From Pseudomonadota bacterium (GTDB lineage: Bacteria > Pseudomonadota > Gammaproteobacteria > Pseudomonadales > Pseudohongiellaceae), in the NCBI GenBank assembly GCA_027621405.1, contig JAQCBT010000006.1, positions 1 to 64,000 on the forward strand: a stretch of 64,000 nucleotides of DNA. The letters run 5' to 3'. Positions 8,514 to 16,443 of the stretch are shown in pieces; position 1 is the first letter of the stretch, and the number at the start of each line of letters is the position of its first letter. The position numbers and the translations under genes are program-made. The notes under the pieces were generated by a model. The model was not told where the DNA came from. It was given only the letters and a program-made list of their open reading frames with translations, and made no database searches.

Positions 8514-10805
8514 ATGAACCTCAGAAACGCTTGTCTGCTGCCACTCTTCTGTTTTGCAGTTGCCTGCAGTCCATCTGAAACGCCAACGAATAACTCCGAA
8601 CAGGCGCTGCCGCAAACCCAGGTCGCCGCAGCGAGTCCTTTCAATGCCGAAGAGATCGCCCGCTGGGAGGAAACCGCGTCGAATGTGACCATCCTCAGGG
8701 ATCGGTGGGGAATCGCACACATCTACGGGGTGACTGACGCCGACACCGTATTTGGCACACTGTATGCCCAGGCCGAAGACGATTTCAATCGGGTCGAAAC
8801 CAACTACATCAATGCCCTGGGCCGCCTCGCCGAGGCCGAAGGGGAACAGCAGCTCTATCGCGACCTGCGCATGAAGCTGTTCATAGATCCGGCAGACATG
8901 CAGGATCAATACGAAAGCAGCCCCGACTGGTTAAAGGAATTGATGAATGCCTTTGCCGACGGCCTGAACTATTACCTGCACACACACCCCGATGTAGAAC
9001 CACGGGTAATCAGCAAGTTTGAGCCCTGGATGGCGCTGTCTTTTACCGAGGGCAGCATTGGGGGCGATATCGAGCGAGTGAACATCCAGCGCTTGCAGGA
9101 GTTCTATAATAATGGGGCAATGGTGGCGCAGATCGAAGCACCCTTCGACGGCGAACCGCGCGGGTCCAATGGTTTCTCCATTGCGCCGCAAAATACTGTC
9201 AATGGCAACGCGCTCTTCCTGATTAACCCCCATACCTCCTTCTTCTTCCGCTCCGAGCTACACATGGTGAGTGAGGAAGGCCTGAACGCCTATGGCGCTG
9301 TCACCTGGGGTCAGTTCTTCATCTACCAGGGATTCAATGAAAACACCGGCTGGATGCACACTTCATCACGCGCCGATGCGATCGACGAATACCTGGAAAC
9401 TGTCGTGCAGCAGGATGATGGCTACTACTATCAACACGGCGACGATCTGAAGAAACTGCAAGAGCAGGTCATCACCCTTCCCTACCGCGATGGCGATGGC
9501 ATGTCACAGCGCCAGGTAACCGCCTACTTTTCTCACCATGGCCCCATCATTCGCGAAGACGACGGCAAGTGGGTATCCATCGCACTCATGCAAGAACCGA
9601 TCAAAGCCCTGGCCCAATCCTACAGTCGCACCAAGGCTAACAATTATGAAGAGTTCGCCGAGACCATGGAACTGCGCACAAATTCATCCAATAATACTGT
9701 CTACGCTGACAGCGATGGCAACATCGCCTACTGGCATGGCAATTTTATTCCACGCCGGAATCCGGGTTTCGACTGGAACAGCCCACTGGACGGAAGCAAT
9801 CCTGCGACGGACTGGAGGGCCTTGCACCCGGTGCACGAGATGATCACTCTGTTCAATCCGGAGAACGGCTGGATTCAGAATACCAACAACACGCCATTCA
9901 ACGCCGCCGGTGAAGGCAATAGTCCGAACCCCGCTGACTATCCTGCCTACATGGCCAACAACCCAGAAAATGCCCGTGGTGTACACGCCGTGCGGGTGCT
10001 GCAAGGCAAGACTGACTTCACCCTGGATTCCCTCATCGAAGCCGCGTACGACTCGGAGTTGCCATTCTTCGAGGAACTGATACCAAACCTGCTACTGACC
10101 ACTGCCGTGGACAGTCCGGCGAGTTCAACGGTTGGCGTAGATGGAGACAACACAGACGATCCGGGTAATTCTGCAATTTCGATCCAGTCCGATACCCTGG
10201 AATACATCGACTTGCTCCGGGAATGGGACTACCGCTGGAGCCTCGAATCCGTGGAGACGTCCCTGGCAGTGTTCTGGGCAACCCAACTGCTGGACGACAT
10301 CGCCGCTGCTGCCAACTCGGCTGGCGTCGATATTTACGAATATGCGGTAGAGCAATCCACTCCATCCCAGAAACTGGCTGCGCTACGCACGGCTGCAGAG
10401 ACTCTCACCAGAGACTTCGGCTCCTGGCAGGTACCCTGGGGTGAGATTAATCGCTACCAGCGATTGACTGGCGACCTGGTACAAGAGTTCGATGACAACG
10501 CACCCAGTATCCCTGTGGCCTTTGCCTCCGGTCGCTGGGGCTCGCTAGCCTCGTTTGGTGCCCGCACCTATCCCGGTACGGCACGCATGTATGGCACCAG
10601 CGGCAACAGCTTTGTCGCCGCAGTCGAGTTTGGCTCTCCCCTGCGCGCCAAGGCGATCACAGTGGGTGGCTTGCACAGCGACCCCGACTCACCCCATTTC
10701 GATGACCAGGCACAGATGTACGCCGATGGAGAGTTTCGAGACGTGCTGTTCTACCGCGACGATGTGGAAGCCAATCTCGAACGCCAGTACCATCCTGGCG
10801 AATAG
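8514..10805 (+). CDS. Penicillin acylase family (Ntn hydrolase) protein, probable lipoprotein
   Basis: 763 residues. The N-terminus LFCFAVACSP is lipobox-like (Cys18). The precursor has an alpha part (about 50-216), then RGSNGFSIAPQNTVNG, where autocleavage before Ser218 would expose the catalytic N-terminal nucleophile. Other family landmarks are VTILRDRWGIAHIYG near the start, LFLINPHTSFFF and RTNSSNNTVYADSDGNIAYWHGN. Members deacylate penicillins, acyl-homoserine lactones or other N-acyl compounds; it could be a lactone or cyclic lipopeptide acylase. It may form a unit with the amidohydrolase upstream, and the aminotransferase starts 34 bases after it. Family assignment is firm, substrate unknown. 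Confidence 0.88.
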   Translation: MNLRNACLLPLFCFAVACSPSETPTNNSEQALPQTQVAAASPFNAEEIARWEETASNVTILRDRWGIAHIYGVTDADTVFGTLYAQAEDDFNRVETNYINALGRLAEAEGEQQLYRDLRMKLFIDPADMQDQYESSPDWLKELMNAFADGLNYYLHTHPDVEPRVISKFEPWMALSFTEGSIGGDIERVNIQRLQEFYNNGAMVAQIEAPFDGEPRGSNGFSIAPQNTVNGNALFLINPHTSFFFRSELHMVSEEGLNAYGAVTWGQFFIYQGFNENTGWMHTSSRADAIDEYLETVVQQDDGYYYQHGDDLKKLQEQVITLPYRDGDGMSQRQVTAYFSHHGPIIREDDGKWVSIALMQEPIKALAQSYSRTKANNYEEFAETMELRTNSSNNTVYADSDGNIAYWHGNFIPRRNPGFDWNSPLDGSNPATDWRALHPVHEMITLFNPENGWIQNTNNTPFNAAGEGNSPNPADYPAYMANNPENARGVHAVRVLQGKTDFTLDSLIEAAYDSELPFFEELIPNLLLTTAVDSPASSTVGVDGDNTDDPGNSAISIQSDTLEYIDLLREWDYRWSLESVETSLAVFWATQLLDDIAAAANSAGVDIYEYAVEQSTPSQKLAALRTAAETLTRDFGSWQVPWGEINRYQRLTGDLVQEFDDNAPSIPVAFASGRWGSLASFGARTYPGTARMYGTSGNSFVAAVEFGSPLRAKAITVGGLHSDPDSPHFDDQAQMYADGEFRDVLFYRDDVEANLERQYHPGE

Positions 10806-10839
10806 CCTTATTGTGTAAATGTTCTGCAGATAGATTCCG

Positions 10840-12015
10840 ATGAGCGATAACAGAAAGCACGTGGCAGGGCGTCACTTCCTGCAGATTCCGGGCCCATCCA
10901 ATGTGCCAGACAGTGTCCTGCGCGCCATGGCGCAACCGGTCATTGATCACCGCGGTCCGGACTTCCCCGAACTCACGCGGCGTATCCTGGCCAATCTGAA
11001 AGCTGTATTCAGGACTGATTCCCATGTCTTCATCTACCCAGCCTCGGGAACTGGTGGCTGGGAATGCGCCCTGCTCAATGCCCTGTCTCCAGGCGACAAG
11101 GTCCTCGCCTTTGAAACCGGACACTTCTCCACTCTGTGGAAAGATGTTGCCGAGAAACTCGGATTACACATCATCTGGATGCCGGGCGACTGGCGACACG
11201 GCATCAAGGCCAGCCTGGTAGAACAGAAGCTCAGCGAAGACTATGACCGGGAAATCAAGGCAGTACTGGCCGTGCATACAGAAACCAGCACCGGCGTTAC
11301 GTCCTGCATTCCCGAGATTCGGGCCGCCATGGACAAGGTAAAACACCCGGCCCTGCTCATGGTGGATGCTGTGTCATCTCTGGCTTGTTCCGATTTCAGG
11401 CATGATGAGTGGGGAGTCGATATCACGGTCAGCGCATCCCAGAAGGGGCTGATGTTGCCGCCGGGATTGAGCTTCAACGCCGTGAGCGAAGAAGCCATGT
11501 CCCGCTCCAAACAATCCCAGTCACTGCATTCCTATTGGCGCTGGGATGCCATGGCAGAGAATAATGCCCGCGGCTATTTCCCCTACACCCCAGGCACAAA
11601 CCTGCTATACGGTCTCGATGAAGCCTTGAGGCTGATCCACCTTGAAGGGCTGGATAATGTAATCGCGCGCCACGCCCGGCTTGCCGAAGCGACAAGAATC
11701 GCCGTTTCCGCCTGGGGATTATTCAACGTCTGCATGAATGAGAAGGAATTCTGCAACAGCACCACGGCGGTGTTCGCCCCCGACCACAATGACGCGGACG
11801 AATTGCGTCGCATAGTCCTGGAGCGATTCAATATGTCACTGGGCACGGGTCTAGGCCTGTTGAAGGGGCAGATTTTCCGTATCGGCCACCTCGGTGATTT
11901 CAATGAGTTGATGCTGATGGGCACCCTGTCCGGAGTGGAGATGGGACTCAAGCTCGCCAACATGCCGTATAAGCCCGGCGGGGTACAGGCAGCGATGGAG
12001 TTTCTCACCAGATAG
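10840..12015 (+). CDS. Class V aminotransferase, serine--glyoxylate / alanine--glyoxylate type
   Basis: 391 residues, cytosolic. The start motif IPGPSNVPDSVLRAMAQPVI, the glyoxylate-aminotransferase stretch FIYPASGTGGWECALLN, the PLP-binding Asp176 (LLMVDAVSSL) and the Schiff-base Lys202 in SASQKGLMLPPG fit serine-glyoxylate aminotransferase (SgaA). That enzyme makes hydroxypyruvate and glycine in the serine cycle and in glyoxylate disposal. The GntP-type permease follows 85 bases later, which would suit glycerate or hydroxyacid uptake. The 2-hydroxyacid dehydrogenase at 16444 and the reductase at 32401 could act in the same carbon flow. Amino-donor preference cannot be settled from sequence. 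Confidence 0.9.
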   Translation: MSDNRKHVAGRHFLQIPGPSNVPDSVLRAMAQPVIDHRGPDFPELTRRILANLKAVFRTDSHVFIYPASGTGGWECALLNALSPGDKVLAFETGHFSTLWKDVAEKLGLHIIWMPGDWRHGIKASLVEQKLSEDYDREIKAVLAVHTETSTGVTSCIPEIRAAMDKVKHPALLMVDAVSSLACSDFRHDEWGVDITVSASQKGLMLPPGLSFNAVSEEAMSRSKQSQSLHSYWRWDAMAENNARGYFPYTPGTNLLYGLDEALRLIHLEGLDNVIARHARLAEATRIAVSAWGLFNVCMNEKEFCNSTTAVFAPDHNDADELRRIVLERFNMSLGTGLGLLKGQIFRIGHLGDFNELMLMGTLSGVEMGLKLANMPYKPGGVQAAMEFLTR

Positions 12016-12100
12016 ACAACGAGCAACAGCCAGATCAACTGGCACATGCACGACCAACAATAATAATTACTACAGGCCCCGAGCCTGACGAGGAGTCGCC

Positions 12101-13474
12101 ATGGATCCCGCTACAGCAGTCAATACCAGTGCTGCCGTTTCCCTGATCGGATTCACCGCTGTTATCTTCCTGCTGTTATTCCTGATAGCGAAATGGAAGT
12201 GGCATGTGTTCTTTGCCCTGCTGATTCCAATACTGCTGTTCGGCATTCTCCCCGGTATTCAGCAAAACAATTTCATCGATGCCTTCGAGCGGGGCTTCGG
12301 TAATACCCTTGGCAGTATCGGGGTTGTTATCGTGCTCGGATCAATCATTGCCGAAGCACTGAAGCATACCGGCGCGATCCAGGTCATAACCCGCTCGATG
12401 GTAAACCTGGTAGGTTCGCAGCGAATGCCGCTGGCTCTCACCCTCACCGGCTTCATCATTGGCGTCGCCATCTTTTCGGACGTGGCCTATGTGATCCTGA
12501 ATCCCCTGGTGCATTCCGCCGCCAAGACCATGGGAGTCGGAATCGCCGTCATGTCCACCGGCCTCGTGGGCGCGTTGCAACTTACCCACGCTATCGTGCC
12601 TCCTACCCCTGGACCACTGGCGGCAGCCGCGCTGGTGGGAGCAGACATCGGCAAGACAATTATCTTCGGCAGTATCGCCTGCCTGTTCGGTTCCATGGCC
12701 TGCTGGGCATGGGGCACGATGTTCGCCGGTCCGCGTATATCCACGCAAGCTTCCGACGAATTTGAAGGCATCACAATAGATGACCTTGATGCAGATGGCC
12801 CCTCGGAACTACCCAGCACCCTGAGTTCCTACATGCCCATCGTCATCCCCATCATGCTGATTGGAGCCCAGAGTGTCGTTGCACTCACCTTCCCCGAAGG
12901 CCATGTCCTGCGCACGATTTTTCTGTACCTCGGTTGGCCGGTCATGGCCTTGTCGGTCGGAGTCTGGCTCGCCTATCGTAATATCAAGAGCAAGGATGAC
13001 CGGGAGAAGGCGCGAGACGCATGGGTTGAAGCTGCGCTCAAGACCTCCGCCATGATTCTTGTTGTGACGGGATTGGGTGGATCGCTCAGCGCCATCCTGC
13101 GCGGTACTCCTGCCGTGGATTTTATCGCTACGTTCTTTAGCGACTATGGGCTGCCCGCCATACTCCTGCCCTTCGTGATCGGCATCATCGGCAACATGAT
13201 CACCGGTTCCACCACTGTAGGGGTAATCACTGCCGCCTCACTGGTGGCACCCATGCTTGGTAGCCTGAGCCTGTCCCCGGAGGCGGCTATGCTGGCCGGA
13301 GCCAGTGGTTCCGTAATCATCAAGTACGTAAACAGCAGTTACTTCTGGGTGTGTACGTCCCTGTCCAGGCTCAGTGTACCGGATGCCGTGTTCAGCTATG
13401 GTGGCGCCACCCTGGTCGGTGGACTGGTGTCGTTCCTGAGTGTCTGTGTCATGTGGGGCGTCGGGCTGATCTAG
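12101..13474 (+). CDS. GntP family permease
   Basis: 457 residues, about 12 membrane segments, start after a GAGGAG site. The GntP hallmark HAIVPPTPGP (about 163-172) and the second-half motif GNMITGSTTVGVITAASLVAP are present. Proteins of this family take up gluconate, glycerate and other hydroxyacids with protons. Placed directly after a serine-glyoxylate-type aminotransferase, a small hydroxyacid such as glycerate is a reasonable substrate, but this is inference. Confidence 0.9.
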   Translation: MDPATAVNTSAAVSLIGFTAVIFLLLFLIAKWKWHVFFALLIPILLFGILPGIQQNNFIDAFERGFGNTLGSIGVVIVLGSIIAEALKHTGAIQVITRSMVNLVGSQRMPLALTLTGFIIGVAIFSDVAYVILNPLVHSAAKTMGVGIAVMSTGLVGALQLTHAIVPPTPGPLAAAALVGADIGKTIIFGSIACLFGSMACWAWGTMFAGPRISTQASDEFEGITIDDLDADGPSELPSTLSSYMPIVIPIMLIGAQSVVALTFPEGHVLRTIFLYLGWPVMALSVGVWLAYRNIKSKDDREKARDAWVEAALKTSAMILVVTGLGGSLSAILRGTPAVDFIATFFSDYGLPAILLPFVIGIIGNMITGSTTVGVITAASLVAPMLGSLSLSPEAAMLAGASGSVIIKYVNSSYFWVCTSLSRLSVPDAVFSYGGATLVGGLVSFLSVCVMWGVGLI

Positions 13475-13568
13475 ATCATCTTCATACAGGCAGTGACAGG
13501 TTTAAAATAGGCTCTTGGCTAACCATGAAAAACGCTGTCCCAGAAACCCAGGTTGAGACTCATCCATC

Positions 13569-15242
13569 GTGATTCTCATCGACTTCCTTCTTGGCCTGGC
13601 GATCTTCCTCTATGGCATGCACGAACTGGAACGCGGCATTCGCAAGCTCAGTGATGCACGGTTGCGCTACTGGCTGCGCAACAGCACAGGTACCTCGTTC
13701 GGAAGCGTAGTCACCGGCATCTTTACCACAGCCATCCTGCAAAGCAGTTCCATGGTGAGCCTCATGGTGCTGGCCTTCGCGGCGGCAGGCATTCTGCCCC
13801 TGGTGAATTCCGTTGGCATCATCCTCGGCGCCAATCTGGGTACAACGCTTACCGGTTGGATTGTTGCCACCCTGGGCTTCAAGCTAAATCTCGAAGCAAT
13901 TTCTCTGGAAGTCTTTGCCGCTGGTGCTGCAGTAGTCGTTCTGTTTGGTCGCTATCGGAAGCTGCGCCATGCAGCTATCGCTGTGGTCGGACTCGGCCTG
14001 CTCCTGTTCGGCCTGGGACTGATGAAGACCAGCATGGAAACCTTGCCGGAAGTCTGGAATGTAAGTCGCCTGCAGAACCAGCCCGCTATAGTGTACCTGC
14101 TGCTCGGTCTCGCCCTGGCTGCACTGATTCAATCCAGCTCCGCGGTCATGATGATGGCGTTGAGCGCCCTCAATGCCAGCATCCTCTCACTGCCCGAGGC
14201 CGTGGCCCTCATCATTGGCGCAGATCTCGGCACCACCAGTACCACTGCCCTGGGAAGTCTCGTCGGTGGCGGCATCAAGAAACAACTGGCCATGGCGCAC
14301 TTCCTGTTTAACCTGATCGTGGATAGCCTGGCCTTTCTGGTTCTGCTTCCCTTATTACCGTTGCTCGTGGCGGCGCTGGGTATAGAGGATCCGCTCTACT
14401 CACTGGTGGCCTTTCACACCGTCATGAATCTGTTGGGCCTGTGTGGGTTTGTGCCATTTATTAATCCATTCACGGCATTCCTGGTGAAACATATTGGCAA
14501 AGAGAATAGTGAGAGCAGTATCTTGCAAAAAGTACCCACGGAGATCACCGATGCCGCGCTAGCCGCTCTCAACCAGGCAGTGAGGGAACTGGTAACCCGG
14601 GCCACCTATGCCAGTACCCAGGTGATTCACTCCCACATCGCTGACGTAAACCAGCCCGAGGAATCAGGCTGGGCGCGTCAGCTTCAGGAACAGAACTTCG
14701 ACGAAAACTACGAAAGCCTGAAACAGACCGAGGGAGAAATTCTGAAATTCTCGCTCAAGACCCAGGCCCAGCCACTCTCGGTTGAGCAATCACTCACCAT
14801 AGACATGCTGGTTCGAGCCACCCGCTCTTCTGTGTATGCGGTAAAGACCCTGAAAGACATCGAGCATGACCTGACCGATCTTCGTTACGGTGACCACCGG
14901 GCCATGAAGGAGCTGTATCAACAGCAGCAGGCCTATATCGAGTCGACAGCCAGGGAACTACTCAAGCTTATGGAGGATTCACATCCTGTTCTCTACGTGC
15001 AAGAGAAGCTGGAGGAGCTAAAGCTCAACAATGACAATCACCAGGTTGAGATGAACCGCTTTGTGCACAGCCATGCCCAATCCCTGTTTGCCGACAAACA
15101 GACGCTGTCGATCGAATTGAATGTGAACTGGGAGATACATCACAGCTGCAAGGCGCTTATCGGAGCAGTTCTGGGCTTGCTTACACAGGTCCAGCCAGAG
15201 CAAGAGAATCAGCCTGCCGCCAAAGTCGATGTGATGGAATAA
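13569..15242 (+). CDS. Na+/phosphate cotransporter family protein with C-terminal PhoU-like domain
   Basis: 557 residues, GTG start. Two inverted-topology repeats carry the family QSSS motifs (ILQSSSMVSLMVLAF and LIQSSSAVMMMALSAL), each followed by GANLGTT or GADLGTT. The membrane part ends near residue 305. The C-terminal 240 residues are helical and charged, as in the PhoU-like domain of NptA/YjbB-type proteins. It likely moves inorganic phosphate with sodium. It lies 94 bases after the GntP permease; the last gene of the plus-strand run, it faces the epimerase gene. Confidence 0.9.
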   Translation: MILIDFLLGLAIFLYGMHELERGIRKLSDARLRYWLRNSTGTSFGSVVTGIFTTAILQSSSMVSLMVLAFAAAGILPLVNSVGIILGANLGTTLTGWIVATLGFKLNLEAISLEVFAAGAAVVVLFGRYRKLRHAAIAVVGLGLLLFGLGLMKTSMETLPEVWNVSRLQNQPAIVYLLLGLALAALIQSSSAVMMMALSALNASILSLPEAVALIIGADLGTTSTTALGSLVGGGIKKQLAMAHFLFNLIVDSLAFLVLLPLLPLLVAALGIEDPLYSLVAFHTVMNLLGLCGFVPFINPFTAFLVKHIGKENSESSILQKVPTEITDAALAALNQAVRELVTRATYASTQVIHSHIADVNQPEESGWARQLQEQNFDENYESLKQTEGEILKFSLKTQAQPLSVEQSLTIDMLVRATRSSVYAVKTLKDIEHDLTDLRYGDHRAMKELYQQQQAYIESTARELLKLMEDSHPVLYVQEKLEELKLNNDNHQVEMNRFVHSHAQSLFADKQTLSIELNVNWEIHHSCKALIGAVLGLLTQVQPEQENQPAAKVDVME

Positions 15243-15363
15243 GTCCCGGCCCGGTCTTGCAAACATGAGCCAGATCGTTGGGCTTGAGTCTACTGGTTAT
15301 ACTCTGGCAGGCGATCACAACATCCGATCTCTCACTTCGTTCATAAAAGCTGGCTACTATCGA

Positions 15364-16368
15364 TTAGACCGGGAAAGGCCCATCCTCGAAGACCCTGTCG
15401 TGATAGCCCTTCACACCCACATAACGGGTTACTTCGGTACGCAAAAAGTGTCGATGGCGCCGAGCCTCATCGAGTACGGCCTGAAAGTCGTGCCTGGGTT
15501 TCCACTCCAGTTCCTCCCTCGCTTTACTGTTGTCGTAAACACGATCAAGGACTTCGAACATTTCCCAGCCTAACTCTGCGTAGACTTCCCTGAACTCCGG
15601 ATAGTATCGATCGACTACCTGACTGGCGTGCTCGGCAAGCAGGGTAAGATCGGACTGACTGAATGGAGTCGAGGCACTGATGATATAGAGACCGTAACCA
15701 ATCTGCTCAGCCTTTGCCGCAGCACAGAGATGCGCCGAGATCACATCTTCGAGCTCCACCCTGCGATAGAGAAATTCATTGGCCTTGCTGTTGTCAGAGC
15801 TGTACTGTGATCGCACCTGCACCGAATCGTCGTCTTCCGGAAAGAAACGGGAAGTGCGCAGCACCATGCAGGGTAATCCCGACTCACGATGCGTGAGCCT
15901 GCAAAGCCCCTCTGCGGCTAACTTGGTAACTCCGTAGATATTCCTCGGATCAGGAACCATATCCTCTGAAACCCATACTGCTGGTCCACCCTGTTGTGGA
16001 CGCATTGCATACCCGAAGACACTGGTGGTGCTGGTAAATATAAAGCGCTTTGCTCCATGCATATTCGCCGCATTCAGGAGTGTCCGGGTGCCGGAAATAT
16101 TCGTGTCGATAAATTCCTGTTGGCTATGGGTTTTAACATGGGGTTTATGCAAGGTAGCTGTGTGGAATACGGTATCGATTCCCGCCAAGGCTTGATCGAC
16201 AATCTTTGGGTCGAACACACTGCCCACTAACGTGGTGTGTCTTGACGGCTTGATATCGAGGCCTCTTACAGTGACCCCTTGTCCAGTCAGGGTCCAGGCA
16301 AGCCCTTCACCCAGGTGTCCCGCACTACCAGTCACCAGGACATTTCCTAAACTACTGCTAGCGCTCAC
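15364..16368 (-). CDS. NAD-dependent epimerase/dehydratase (extended SDR)
   Basis: 334 residues, GTG start. The nucleotide-binding motif VTGSAGHLGEGLAW (about 12-25) and Asp38 in VRGLDIKPS favour NAD. The catalytic region has TSTTSVFG and YGVTKLAAEGL (Tyr-x-x-x-Lys), as in UDP-sugar epimerases and related reductases. HTATLHKPHVKTHSQQEFIDTNISGT matches the common extended-SDR segment. The sugar or other substrate is unknown. It is 75 bases downstream of the FAD/Fe-S dehydrogenase and probably in the same transcript. Confidence 0.85.
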   Translation of the reverse strand: MSASSSLGNVLVTGSAGHLGEGLAWTLTGQGVTVRGLDIKPSRHTTLVGSVFDPKIVDQALAGIDTVFHTATLHKPHVKTHSQQEFIDTNISGTRTLLNAANMHGAKRFIFTSTTSVFGYAMRPQQGGPAVWVSEDMVPDPRNIYGVTKLAAEGLCRLTHRESGLPCMVLRTSRFFPEDDDSVQVRSQYSSDNSKANEFLYRRVELEDVISAHLCAAAKAEQIGYGLYIISASTPFSQSDLTLLAEHASQVVDRYYPEFREVYAELGWEMFEVLDRVYDNSKAREELEWKPRHDFQAVLDEARRHRHFLRTEVTRYVGVKGYHDRVFEDGPFPV

Positions 16369-16443
16369 TCTCTTTCGCTCACAAGATTGCCCACGCAGAA
16401 AGTCAATTCTTCCGCACCGTATCTATTCCTCAAGCTCCTTGAT